Source: Streptomyces sp. CB01373 (GTDB lineage Bacteria > Actinomycetota > Actinomycetes > Streptomycetales > Streptomycetaceae). From it: a stretch of DNA of 64,000 nucleotides. Each line of letters begins with the position of its first letter. The stretch's first letter is position 1. Under the pieces are notes generated by a model. It did no database searches. It was not told the DNA's origin and saw only the letters and a program-made list of their open reading frames with translations. Where the stretch lies: positions 1-64,000 of the forward strand of contig NZ_NNBK01000025.1 in the NCBI RefSeq assembly GCF_002803075.1. The letters run 5' to 3'. Positions 1 through 9,299 of the stretch are shown in pieces. The position numbers and the translations under genes are program-made.

Positions 1-320
1 CGCATAGCCTCAAACGAGATCACCGAGTGGCCGTCGATACACCACTCCAGCGGACGTGACCGCCGGAGGCCGCCGCTCGTCGACAGGCAAACTACGACGC
101 TCAGCCGGGCCAAGTGCACATGAAAGGGGCCAGGTAGAGCGCTAAGTCTCACCGTTGGGCAACCTCAGGGCGCAGAGTCACGGACGGTCATTCTCATAAA
201 TGTTCATCTGTGAGAGTTCTGCGAGAGGCCCCGGAGTGATCCCGTTTCCGCACGTCACCGTTCGCAAAAGTCCTCTCGAAACCCACACGTTGTGCGAGGC
301 ACTTCTGAGAGGCTGCCGCT
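1..320. other. Left edge, no recognised gene
   Basis: No coding segment in this stretch resembles a family I know. A short inverted repeat (TCTCA at 192-196 and TGAGA at 211-215) lies about 105 bases before the recombinase start. It could be part of a res-like recombination site or simply chance. Confidence 0.3.
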
Positions 321-1328
321 ATGGACCTCACGCCCGATCAGGCCGCATTGGCGGTAGAACGTCACGACTGCCCGAACTGTGACGCCCCCGCCGGCAGCGC
401 CTGCCGAACCCGGGGCGGGAAGACCGCCGCGAAGTACCACACCCCCCGCTTCGTCCTCGTCCCCGCGCTCCGCGAGGAACTGGAGATCCCCGTCCCCGCC
501 GACCGGCAGCCGGGCCGCGCGTGGAAGCAGGGCCCGGCGCTCGCTGTCGTCCCCGCGCCCCGCACCGAGCGCCCGGTCCGCATCGGGTACGCGAGGACGT
601 CGACCGCCCGACAGGAACTGGCGAGCCAGCTCGAAGGCCTCCACCGCGCGGAGTGCCACAAGGTCTTCAAGGAGCAGATCAGCACCCGCGTGAAGGTGCG
701 CCCCGAACTGGAGAAGGCGCTCGCCCTGGCCCGCCAGTTCAAGGAAGCCGCCCCCGAGACGCCGGTCATCTTCACCGTCCACGAGCTGAAGCGGCTCGCG
801 CGCAACGCGGCTGAGCCGATGACGCTGTCCGCCGAGCTCCAGGCCGGCGGCATCCAGCTCGAACTCCTCACCGGCCCGCTCACCGGCATCTACGACCCCA
901 ACGGCATGGGCGCCATGTTCTTCGCCGTGCTCGCCGTCGCCGGGCAGATCGAGCGCAACTACATCCGGGAGAAGACCCTCGAAGGCCAGGTCATTGCCGC
1001 GTCCAAGGGCAACCACGGCGGACGTCCGAAGGTCATCGACGACGACATGCTCACCTTCGCCGTTGCCCTGAAGGACAAGGGCGTCCCCGTCCCCGAGATC
1101 GCGAAGAAGCTCACCATCAGGACGGGCAAGAATGCGGGCAAGTCCCCCTCGGTTGCCTCGCTCTACCGGGCGCTCGCGGAAGCCGAGGCCGCCGCGGTGG
1201 ACGACGGCCTGCCGCTGCGGCCTAAGCCCGTACGCGTCCGCCGCCCCGAAGACCCCCTCACCCCCGAGGAGATCGACCTCCGGGACCGGCTCCAGGCCCA
1301 GCCCCACCCGAACGCCGAACTGCGATAG
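321..1328 (+). CDS. Serine recombinase (resolvase family) with N-terminal zinc ribbon
   Basis: A 335-residue site-specific recombinase. Residues 17-40 form a small zinc-binding module (C17, C20, C28, H40) of the kind found in actinobacterial DNA-binding proteins. The resolvase catalytic domain begins near residue 86 with the motif IGYARTSTARQ, where S94 is the expected nucleophile, and continues to the QIERNYIREKT motif. A short DNA-binding tail follows, with a GRPK turn and a predicted helix-turn-helix. The start is supported by GAGAGG about 10 bases upstream of ATG. Resolvases cut and rejoin DNA through a phosphoserine link, resolving cointegrates or inverting segments. The zinc ribbon at the N-terminus is unlike Tn3 TnpR. 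It is probably tied to the mobile DNA that follows, but no partner element can be defined. Confidence 0.85.
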   Translation: MDLTPDQAALAVERHDCPNCDAPAGSACRTRGGKTAAKYHTPRFVLVPALREELEIPVPADRQPGRAWKQGPALAVVPAPRTERPVRIGYARTSTARQELASQLEGLHRAECHKVFKEQISTRVKVRPELEKALALARQFKEAAPETPVIFTVHELKRLARNAAEPMTLSAELQAGGIQLELLTGPLTGIYDPNGMGAMFFAVLAVAGQIERNYIREKTLEGQVIAASKGNHGGRPKVIDDDMLTFAVALKDKGVPVPEIAKKLTIRTGKNAGKSPSVASLYRALAEAEAAAVDDGLPLRPKPVRVRRPEDPLTPEEIDLRDRLQAQPHPNAELR

Positions 1329-1433
1329 CTCCGCCCGCAACCTGCACCAAGCCCATGATCATCGGCTTAGCGTTAACCGCTGTACCGATGTTCCCCGAGG
1401 CCGGCCACCTACCCTCTCCTGTTCGTCGGGGCG

Positions 1434-1736
1434 GTCTATCTGACCGACGACGCCTGGGCCTACACCAAGAACACCTGGTGACAGACCTGCCGCGTCCTGG
1501 GCATCAGCCCCCGCCGGCCCCGGCCGTGGCGGCCTCAGACGAACGGCAAGGTCGAACGCTTTCACCGCACCCTGCTCGACGAATGGGCCTGCCAGCGGCC
1601 CTGCACCTCAGGGCTCGAGCGGCAGGTGGCTTTCCCCGACTGGCTGGACTGGTACAACTACCACCGGCCCCACACCGGCATCGGTGGCCAAATCCCAGCC
1701 AGCCGCGTCACCAACCTGCCGGGACAGCACATCTAG
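1434..1736 (+). pseudogene. IS481-like transposase, C-terminal remnant
   Basis: The frame reads the end of an rve integrase core. It has VYLTDDAWAY, then RPQTNGKVERFHRTLLDEWA with the catalytic Glu, and a tail ending PASRVTNLPGQHI. This is typical of IS481 transposases. An in-frame TGA at 1479-1481 interrupts it, and the N-terminal helix-turn-helix and first catalytic Asp are missing. It is dead. Confidence 0.8.
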
Positions 1737-1823
1737 AGCGACGATGGCCCGACCTGCGTCGAAGCCCCGCGTAACTTGTCGTGTGGGGCTCAGGCGCCCT
1801 TACTCAGGACTTGTGGTGCTTCT

Positions 1824-3911
1824 TTAGTTGATGTAGTCGGCGACCAGGGCGGCGAATTCGTGCGGGGCGGCCGTGCGGATACCGAGATCCTCGGCTTTGG
1901 CTCGCTTGGACCCCGCGCCGTCTCCGGCGACGACGAGGGTGGTCTTCTTGGAGACGCTGGAGGAGGAGCGGCCGCCGGCCTGCTCGATGAGCTCGTTCAT
2001 CTGGTTGCGGCTGAGCTTCTCCAGGGGGCCGGTCATCGCGCCGGTGACGACTACGGTCATCCCGGCCAGCGGTCCTCCCGCACGCTCGGTGTTCTCGTCG
2101 TGGTCGCCGGTGTCGCCCTCGTATGGGGCGGGTGGGGTGGCGCCGGGTTCGGTCATGTTCATCCCGGCGGCGGCGAGTTTGTCGATGAGCGGGGCGAGCT
2201 CGGCGAGTTCGGCGACGATCGAGGGGGCCTTCTCGGTGCCGATGCCCTCGACCTGCCGCATCGATTCCGCGTCCGCGGCGCGGATGTTGTCCATGGTGGC
2301 GAAATGCCGGGCGATACGGCGGGACATGGAGCGGCCGGTGCCGCGGACCCCGAGCGCGCACAGCACCCGCGACAGCGGCCGGCCCTTGGCCGTGGCGAGG
2401 GCGGCGAGGAGGTTGTCGGTGCTGGTTTCACCCATCCGCTCCAGGCCCAGGAGCTGCTCGCGGGTGAGGGCGAACAGGTCGGCGAGATCGGCGACGAGGC
2501 CGGCGTCGACGAGCTGGACGACGCGGGTGTGGCCGAGGCCTTCGATGTCGAGTTGGTCGCGGCCGGCCGCGTAGGACAGGGCGGCCACCAGGTGGCAGTT
2601 GCGTCCGTTCTCGCAGCGCCAGCGCTGCTCGCTGGCGTCGATGCCGGCCCCGCAGCGCGGGCACGTCCCGGGGAAGGCGATGGGTTGTTCGTCGCCGGTG
2701 CGCAGGTGGGCGACGGGGGCTTCGATGCGGGGGATGACGTCGCCGGCCCGGTGGACCATGACGTGGTCGCCCACACGCAGGTCGCGGCGGGTGATGTCGG
2801 CCGGGTTGTGGAGGGTGGCGTAGGTGATGGTGGCGCCGTCGATCTCGACCGGTTCCAGGACGGCGCGCGGGGCGATGATGCCGGTGCGGCCGACGTTCCA
2901 CTCCACCTCGAGCAGTCGGGTGATCTTCTCGACGGCGGGCAGCTTGTAGGCGATCGCCCAACGCGGAGCGCGTGAACCCGATCCTGCCGTCTGCTGGTCG
3001 GCGGCCAGGTCGGCCTTGATGACGATCCCGTCGATCCCGAAGGGCAGCTCGGCCCGCAGGGCGGCGATCTCCTGCACCCGGGCCAGCACCTGTTCGACGG
3101 TGCCGGCGGTGATGCCGGGCACCGCGGTGGTGGCGGTGGTGTTGATCCCGAACATGGTGGCCTGAGCCATCAGCACGCTGTGCGCGAGTTCACCCAGCCG
3201 TGCGGTGAGCGCCGTCCCGGTATCGGGCCGGGGCAGCAGGCCGTAGCCGAAGAACGTCATCGGCAGGGTGTAGGCACGTTCCTTGGCGCGCAGGGTGCCT
3301 GCCGCGGCGCCGCGCGGATTGGCGAACGGCTGCCCGCCGTGTGCGGTGCGCACCTCGTTGGCGTGTTCGAACTGAGCGGTCGTCATCAGGACTTCGCCCC
3401 TGACTTCCACGGTGACCGGTTCGGCGAGTTCGGTCGGCAGGCCCTCGATGGTGCCGATCGCGTGCGAGACATCCTCCCCGGCCGTCCCGTCTCCGCGTGT
3501 GATCAGCTGTGTCAGGCGGCCGCCGGTGTAACGGGCGGCGACCGCGAGCCCGTCCAGCTTGGGTTCGACGCTGAACCGCTCGACCTCGTGGCCGATGCGC
3601 CGGGCCAGGGAGGCGGTCCAAGCGGTGAACTCTTCCGGCGAGAACACGTTGTCCAGACTCAGCATCGCCACCGTGTGCGGGACATCGCCCTCCGCGGCGC
3701 CGCCTGCGACCTTCCCCGTAGGAGAGTCGGGCAGCACCTGATCAGGATGTTCGGCCTCCCACGCGGCGATGCCTCGCACCAGCCGGTCGTAGGCGTCATC
3801 GTCCAGTGCCGACGTCCCACCCGTGTAGTAGGCGGCCGACGCCTTCACCGCGTCCTCGACCGCCTGCGCGTAGGCGGCGGCATCCGTGATCACAGCTGCA
3901 GGTGTTGTCAT
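1824..3911 (-). CDS. ligA: NAD-dependent DNA ligase LigA
   Basis: This ligase seals nicks in duplex DNA using NAD+. From the ATG at 3911 the protein has 695 residues, close to the usual 670-730. In order it shows the Ia/adenylation domain with SLDNVF (near 85) and the catalytic lysine in EPKLDG (K118). An OB fold follows, then a four-cysteine zinc finger (CPRCG and CENGRNC, near 400-425), helix-hairpin-helix repeats and a C-terminal BRCT domain (about 610-690). Two in-frame starts lie further upstream, the furthest at 3941. The GGCAGG spacing favours 3911 or 3920. The gene is complete although it lies between a dead IS481 piece and a dead IS110 piece. Streptomycetes normally have ligA in the core chromosome, so this is probably an accessory second copy. 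That is inference, since the rest of the genome is not visible. Confidence 0.93.
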   Translation of the reverse strand: MTTPAAVITDAAAYAQAVEDAVKASAAYYTGGTSALDDDAYDRLVRGIAAWEAEHPDQVLPDSPTGKVAGGAAEGDVPHTVAMLSLDNVFSPEEFTAWTASLARRIGHEVERFSVEPKLDGLAVAARYTGGRLTQLITRGDGTAGEDVSHAIGTIEGLPTELAEPVTVEVRGEVLMTTAQFEHANEVRTAHGGQPFANPRGAAAGTLRAKERAYTLPMTFFGYGLLPRPDTGTALTARLGELAHSVLMAQATMFGINTTATTAVPGITAGTVEQVLARVQEIAALRAELPFGIDGIVIKADLAADQQTAGSGSRAPRWAIAYKLPAVEKITRLLEVEWNVGRTGIIAPRAVLEPVEIDGATITYATLHNPADITRRDLRVGDHVMVHRAGDVIPRIEAPVAHLRTGDEQPIAFPGTCPRCGAGIDASEQRWRCENGRNCHLVAALSYAAGRDQLDIEGLGHTRVVQLVDAGLVADLADLFALTREQLLGLERMGETSTDNLLAALATAKGRPLSRVLCALGVRGTGRSMSRRIARHFATMDNIRAADAESMRQVEGIGTEKAPSIVAELAELAPLIDKLAAAGMNMTEPGATPPAPYEGDTGDHDENTERAGGPLAGMTVVVTGAMTGPLEKLSRNQMNELIEQAGGRSSSSVSKKTTLVVAGDGAGSKRAKAEDLGIRTAAPHEFAALVADYIN

Positions 3912-4128
3912 GCCCGTCATCCTGCCTGCCACCACTGACATCGCCCGATACAGCGGGACGGACGAAGGACCGCGAAGAGGACGGGGCGGAGGCCGCGCAG
4001 CCCCCTAGCCGCACCTCTCAGCGCGAGCACGCGTAGCACCCTGGACGTAATCTTTCGGCGCCGCCCGTGAACGGACGAAAGCGGCGCACCGGTTCCTCTC
4101 GTGGCGGCATTGATGCTCCTATTGGTCG

Positions 4129-5003
4129 TCAAGCGGTGTGGAGCCAGTCGCGGTAGGCGTGGGCGAGTTCGTCGTCTCGGCGGATGCCACGTTCGAGGGT
4201 GGAGATTCTGGCCGGCCAGACTCCCAGTTGGCGGGCTGCGGCGGTGAGGGTGATGTTCTTGGACTGTCGCAGGGGCCGCAGGTCGGCGATGCCGGGGACG
4301 GTGACTGTGGTGGTCAGGCAGCGGAACATCTCCCGGGCGACGGCACGCTTCAGGAGCCGGATGATCTCCTTCTTCGTCCGGCCGGCTGTGGTCTGCCGGG
4401 CCACGTAGTCGCGGGTGCGGGGGTCGCTGGACATGCGGACCAGGGCGATGCGGTGGAGGGCGGCGTTGGCTGCCCGGTCGCCGCCGCGGGAGAGGCGGTG
4501 CCGGTTGGTGCGGCCGCTGGAGGCGGGGACGGGGGCGGCTCCGCAGAGGGCGGCGAAGGAAGCCTCGGTCCGCATGCGTTCGGGGTTGCCTTCTGCCGTG
4601 ATCAGCAGCTGGGCCGCGGTGTCGGGGCCGATCGCGTGCGCGGAGCGCAGGCCGGGGTTGTGGGCGGTGACCTGGCTGTCCAGGGTCTTGGTGAGGGCCT
4701 GGTGTTCGGCGGTCAGTTCTTTGACGCGTCGGGCGAGGCTCTTGAGCGCGGTGAGGACGGCGGTGTGGACCGTGTCCCCGGCCGGCCGCAGCCGGGCCAG
4801 GGCATCGGTGCGGTTGGTGCCCTTGAGCTGCCCGTACTTGGCGCGGATGGCTTCTGGGGCGGTGATGAGGATGTTGCCGATCTGGTTCAGTGCGGCGGTG
4901 CGGGCTTTGATGGCGGAGCGGGCGGCGTTGTGCAGGGCGCGTATGCCGGTGACGCTGTCGTCCTTGGGGGCACTGGAGGCCCGTCCTGACAGGGCGGCGC
5001 GGT
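4129..5003 (-). pseudogene. IS110-family transposase, N-terminally truncated, with XRE-like tail
   Basis: The frame is open from about 5003 to the stop at 4129. It starts near ALSGRASSAPKDD and runs through the IS110 C-terminal domain (IGPDTAAQLLITAEG, then EASFAALCGAAPVPASSG with the conserved serine region). The RuvC-like DEDD domain is absent, so the enzyme cannot cut DNA. The last 50 residues (ITLTAAARQLGVWPARISTLERG) look like an XRE helix-turn-helix appended to the transposase. I have seen similar tails in actinobacterial IS110 relatives. The break at about 4990-5003 joins directly to a truncated transporter gene on the opposite strand. Confidence 0.85.
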
Positions 5004-5750
5004 CGCCCTGACCGGCGCCGCCGCCACGACCGCAGTCGCCCTCGGCATCCTCCCGCTGCTCGCGGTGCTGGCCCTGCTGGGCCTGGTCACCGTGTGCCTG
5101 CCCTTTCTCTACCTGCGCGCACTGAGCCGCCGCAGCGCCCTCGAACGCAACCGGCTGGGCGACTTCACCGCAGTCATGACCGCCTCGGCAGCCCTCTGGA
5201 TGATCTTCGCTCAGAGCGGTTCCGTCCTGTCACTCTTCGCCGCGCACCACACCGACCGCGATGTCCTCGGCTTCACGGTCCCCGCGAGCTGGCTGCAGTC
5301 CGTGCACCCGCTGTTCATCCTGCTCCTGGCACCCTTCGTGCGCCGGCTGCGCACGACGACGATCACCAAGTTCGCCGGAGCCCTGGCCGCGGCCGGCCTG
5401 AGCTTCTGCGTCATGGCTCTGGCCGCCCTGCTCGCTCGTACCGGCGACGTATCGATGGCCTGGCTGATCGCCGTCTACCTTCTCTACTCCCTGGGCGAGA
5501 TCGTGCTTGCCCCGGTCGGCCTGGCACTGGCCGCAGCCGTCGCCCCACCCGGCTACATCAACCGATTCCTGGCGCTGAACGGCATGTTCGCCGCCGTCGG
5601 GGTCGTCCTCGGCGGCCAGTTCTACCGCCTGACGGCCGTACTGCCCCTGCCCGCCTACTTCCTTGCGCTGGCCGTGATCGCCCTGGCAACCGCCGCGGCC
5701 GTCGCCGCCACCACCCGCCGCCTGACCGCCCCCACCTGCCCGTCTGACCA
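4990..5750 (+). pseudogene. POT/PTR-family peptide transporter, C-terminal half
   Basis: The open frame begins right at the IS110 junction and encodes about seven membrane segments. Diagnostic stretches are FAQSGSVLSLFAAHHTDRD, VPASWLQSVHPLFILL and LYSLGEIVLAPVGLALA, which match the second half of proton-coupled oligopeptide transporters. The first half is gone. The frame does not stop after the last helix. It runs on through antisense of the next gene, while a neighbouring frame has a stop at 5745-5747, so the 3' end is probably frameshifted as well. It is non-functional. Confidence 0.75.
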
Positions 5751-5943
5751 CCGCGTGCCCGCGCAGCAGCACCGGCAGCGCGGGGCGGACGAGCCGCGAG
5801 GACCCTCGCGGATTCACCAACAGCATCCGAGCCGGCGGGGCCCCCGCGGCAAAAACAGCAGAGGAGAGCCGGGATGCCGCCCTCGACGAGCAGCATCCCG
5901 GCCAACATGGCTTACCGTCTGCCGACGGCCCGGCGGGCCGGCC

Positions 5944-6678
5944 TCACCTCAGGTGCCGGGTGAAGAACTGGGCCGCGGCGTCCCCCGCGAACTGCGGAAC
6001 GCCGGTATGCCCGCCCATATTGGCGTACAGGGACTTCTCCTTGGAACCGAACGCGTCGAACAGGTCCAGGGCCGCCTGCCGGTCGTTCCCCTCGTCGTCC
6101 CACTGCAGCAGAACGTGCAGCGGAATGGTGAGCTGACGGGCCTCCTCGAACACGGCGCGAGGCACGAAACTCCCGGCGAAGAATCCTGCGGCCACGATGC
6201 GCGGCTCGACCACCGCAAGGCGAACGCCGATGGAGATCACTCCCCCCGAGTACCCGACCGGGCCCCCGATCCCGGGCAGCGACAGGAGGGCATCGAGGGC
6301 GGCCTGCCATTCGGGGACCGCCTTGTCGACGAGCGGGAGGACGAGAGCGTCGATGATCTCGTCGCTGACCGGCTCGCCGGCCTCCACAGCCCGGCGCAGG
6401 TCGGCACGGGCCTGCTCGACGGCGGCCCAACGGGGCCGGTCACCGCTCCCAGGAAGCTCAATGGTGGCCGCGGCGAAGCCATCCGCCACGGCGTGCCGGG
6501 CCCGCGCCACCAACCGGGGGTACATCTTGTGCAGCCCGAGCGGAGGGTGGCCGAGCAGAATCAGCGGCACCGGCGCGGACGCGGACGCGGGCGTCCACAG
6601 GATGCCGGGGATCTCACCGAGGGTGAACTTGCGCTCGAGGACAGCGTCGTCGAGACGCTGTTCAGAAGTGAAATGCAT
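5944..6678 (-). CDS. Alpha/beta hydrolase, dienelactone-hydrolase-like
   Basis: A 244-residue single-domain alpha/beta hydrolase without a signal peptide, so probably cytosolic. The nucleophile elbow is GYSGG (serine near residue 143), an oxyanion strand LILLGHPPLG lies near 40-49, and the histidine candidate is in the GGHTG motif near 224. The layout matches small dienelactone-hydrolase or acyl-peptidase-like proteins of actinomycetes. The substrate is unknown. A GTGAA-TTCAC inverted repeat lies 82-95 bases upstream and may be an operator. The gene stands alone between two IS remnants. Confidence 0.75.
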   Translation of the reverse strand: MHFTSEQRLDDAVLERKFTLGEIPGILWTPASASAPVPLILLGHPPLGLHKMYPRLVARARHAVADGFAAATIELPGSGDRPRWAAVEQARADLRRAVEAGEPVSDEIIDALVLPLVDKAVPEWQAALDALLSLPGIGGPVGYSGGVISIGVRLAVVEPRIVAAGFFAGSFVPRAVFEEARQLTIPLHVLLQWDDEGNDRQAALDLFDAFGSKEKSLYANMGGHTGVPQFAGDAAAQFFTRHLR

Positions 6679-6759
6679 GGTCGTGCCTTTCAGGAGGGCT
6701 CAGAACGGCGCTCCCGGACGACCTATCGCCCGACCGTGACCCCGGAGGGAAGCACCCAA

Positions 6760-6773
6760 GTGAATACGTTCAC
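6760..6773. promoter_or_regulatory. GTGAA-N4-TTCAC inverted repeat, candidate operator
   Basis: Perfect 5-bp arms with a 4-bp spacer sit upstream of the hydrolase at 5944-6678. The size and symmetry suit a TetR-like dimer. No regulator gene is next to it. Confidence 0.4.
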
Positions 6774-6918
6774 GGGTACCACCCCCTCGCTCTCCGGCAC
6801 GGCCACCGGAAAGGTAGCAGTGGCCACCCTGGTCCGCCAAACGGGTTTTTCTCGCGCGGACCCCGTGGCCGGATACCAAGGAGCCGGAACACTACGCAGA
6901 GCTACTGGGCCGTGTCTC

Positions 6919-7408
6919 TCAAGTTCGTAACCATGCGATGACCGCCGCCAGCACGGCTGCTGAGCGATAGACGATCGAGAGTTTGCCGTAGCGGGTCGCC
7001 GGGCCCCGCCACTGCTTGAGCAGGCTGAAAGATCGTTCCACGACGTTCCTGCGCTTGTAGGTCTCGGTGTCCAGAGTGCGGGGTCGTCCGCCGTCGTAGC
7101 CCTTTCTCTTGCGGTTGGCCTGCTTGATCGGCGCGTTCGGGGATCACAGTGCGGATGCCACGGGCCGCGAGGTCTGCGCGGACCTGCTTGGAGGAGTACG
7201 CCTTATCTGCGAGCAGAGCGTCCGGCGTGGTACGCGGCCCGCCGCGGCCGAGTCGCGTGACCCGGATGTCGCCCAGCAAGAGGGGGAGGACCTGCGCGTC
7301 GTGGACCTGGCCCGGAGTGACTACAACTGCCAGCGGGCGGCCGTCGCCGTCTACGGCGTGATGGATTTTGGTTGTCAGGCCTCCGCGGGATGGGCAATTC
7401 GCCTCCTT
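6919..7408 (-). pseudogene. IS5-family transposase, truncated and frameshifted
   Basis: Reading from 7408 down, the protein shows SRGGLTTKIHHAVDGDGRPL, then ALLADKAYSSKQVRADLAA and IPERADQ. This is the middle of an IS5-group DDE transposase, with the second catalytic Asp in LADKAYSS. After ADQ the homologous reading jumps frame to NRKRKGYDGGRPRTLD and RRNVVERSFSLLKQWRG, which carries the catalytic Glu. It stops at 6919. The N-terminal third is missing. One indel near 7120 breaks the gene. Confidence 0.8.
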
Positions 7409-8228
7409 CAAACGCCCTCCCAGGCATTCCAGTTCAGGACTTGGCTTTCGCCGCTGCGCAGTCGCTGACCTACCAGAAGGCTGTGGCCTGCTCCTGCGGG
7501 AGCTCGCAGAAGAAGGTGGCCGCGTTCTTCAGCTCGGTCTCGGCCAGTGCCGCAGCGCAACCTGACGCCGATGGGCCTGAAGGCCGCCTCCTACGAGCTG
7601 GGCCGGCCCGCGACTACGAGACCCGGCCTGCCAGCCCCGAGGCGAGGATCACCTTGGAGATGTATGGAGACCGCGCCAACTGCTCGGCTTTGAGCTCGCT
7701 GAGTATGTCCGGGGTGTTCTTGAGCAGGACGTGGCGGTCGCCGGCGCTGACGATGATGCTGTCAGCGCCTGGTGGGTGGTGCAGGTCTGCCCCATGTCCG
7801 GGGTCGAGGTCGGGCCTTGAGTTGACGTGTTGGTCTCGAGTGGCCCGGCGAATGCCGCCTCCCGCACCGTCGCCGTTCCCAAGCCGTCACCACCACCGAC
7901 GGCCACCCCGTCCATAGCCACATCCACCGCAATCGGCGTCCTGCGGCTCCTGCGCGACCTGGACACGCCGGACTGGGCGAGGACGACGACAGCGAGGGCT
8001 GAACCCTGTACCTCGTTCGCGTCGAACACCGACGCCTGGAAGGCCAAGCGGCCGCCCCGGGAACAGATGCTCCGGCCGGCACAGTTGCATCGACTGAGGG
8101 ACCGGCGCCGCACGGGCGGGGAACACGGAGACCACAAGGCCTCCGCCCCACCAGGATCCGGGCCCCAAGGTCGCGGTACGCCCGCCGCGCACTCGGACCA
8201 AGACGTATTTCTGCAGGAGGACTGTTTC
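7409..8228. other. Scrambled stretch with short protein fragments
   Basis: No complete gene is visible over these 820 bases. On the minus strand a plausible C-terminal fragment ends at 7614. It contains DSIIVSAGDRHVLLKNTPD and ILSELKAEQLARSPYISKV, and its composition is protein-like. I do not recognise the family and can find no start. A second minus-strand fragment (ELKNAATFFCELPQEQATAFW) lies near 7480-7560. The bases just before 8229 hold the ribosome binding site of the deacetylase gene. Confidence 0.35.
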
Positions 8229-9062
8229 ATGACTGACCGGCCCTTGACGCTCATGGCAGTACACGCCCACCCCGACGACGAGGCCACCGGAACCGGAGGG
8301 GTCCTCGCGCGGTACGCGGCGGAAGGCATCCGCACGGTTCTCGTGACGTGTACCGACGGCGGTTGCGGTGACGGACCGGGTGGTGTCAAGCCGGGCGATC
8401 CCGGGCACGATCCGGCGGCGGTCGCCTTGATGCGCCGTCAAGAACTTGAGGCGAGCTGTGACGTCCTGAAGGTCAGTGATCTGGAGATGCTGGACTATGC
8501 AGACTCCGGGATGATGGGCTGGCCGGGCAACGACGCCCCCGGATCCTTCTGGCAGACCTCCGTGGAGGAAGGCGCGGCCCGACTCGCGGAACTCATGCGG
8601 CACTACCGACCTGATGTGGTCGTCACCTACGACGAGAACGGCTTCTACGGCCACCCCGACCACATCCAGGCCCACCGCGTCACGATGGCGGCGCTGGAGA
8701 TGACCGAGCTGACACCGAAGGTGTACTGGACCACGATGCCGCGCTCGGGGATGCAGCGGTTCGGTGAAATCATGCGCGAGTTTCATCCGGACATGCCGGA
8801 GCCGGATCCTGCCGAGGCCGCCGCGATGGCCGAGATCGGCCTCCCCGACGATGAGATCACCACGTGGGTGGACACCACCGCGTTCAGCGGTCAGAAGTTC
8901 GACGCGTTGGCCGCGCACGCCAGTCAGGGCGAGAACATCTTCTTCCTCAAGATGGGCAAGGAGCGGTTCGGCGAGTTTATGGGCATGGAGACCTTCGTAC
9001 GTGTCCAGGACGCCACCGGCGCGGCCATACCCGAGAACGATCTCTTCGCCGGACTGCGCTGA
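8229..9062 (+). CDS. PIG-L family zinc deacetylase (MshB/Mca-like)
   Basis: A 277-residue PIG-L/LmbE-type zinc hydrolase. These enzymes remove acetyl groups from N-acetylglucosaminyl substrates or cleave mycothiol conjugates. The metal and catalytic motif AHPDDE is at residues 13-18, and the second metal histidine is in the YGHPDH motif near 141-146. The start is fixed by AGGAGG at 8214-8219, nine bases before ATG. An upstream extension of the frame has no such signal. The tail VDTTAFSGQKFDALAAHASQ resembles mycothiol S-conjugate amidases more than MshB, which would suggest detoxification of thiol adducts. The exact substrate cannot be set from sequence. The gene stands alone between IS debris and a structured noncoding stretch. 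Confidence 0.85.
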   Translation: MTDRPLTLMAVHAHPDDEATGTGGVLARYAAEGIRTVLVTCTDGGCGDGPGGVKPGDPGHDPAAVALMRRQELEASCDVLKVSDLEMLDYADSGMMGWPGNDAPGSFWQTSVEEGAARLAELMRHYRPDVVVTYDENGFYGHPDHIQAHRVTMAALEMTELTPKVYWTTMPRSGMQRFGEIMREFHPDMPEPDPAEAAAMAEIGLPDDEITTWVDTTAFSGQKFDALAAHASQGENIFFLKMGKERFGEFMGMETFVRVQDATGAAIPENDLFAGLR

Positions 9063-9299
9063 TCCGCCCGTCCGACCGGCCGGGAACACGCATCGACCGC
9101 ACGGCGCGATCGAGCGGATCACACACCCGGAGGCTTGCCCACGCGAGTTCCGTTCCGGCACGCGCTGCTGTCGCGTCCGTTGCCCAGCCCGCTTGACCCG
9201 CACGATCGGTGCGGTCGTCTCGCGCAGGCTGCGGAACCTGATTGCGGCGGGGCCGGCGGCGGGTACTCGCTGATCCCGGAGCAGCACCGGGTCGATTCC

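Noticed and set aside
5065..6930. A 621-residue plus-strand protein extending past the transporter half
   Set aside because: Only the first 230 residues are membrane-like. The rest is antisense to the dienelactone-hydrolase-like gene.
8229..9062. Calling the deacetylase mshB or mca outright
   Set aside because: The metal motif is shared by all PIG-L enzymes and the substrate pocket cannot be read from the sequence alone.
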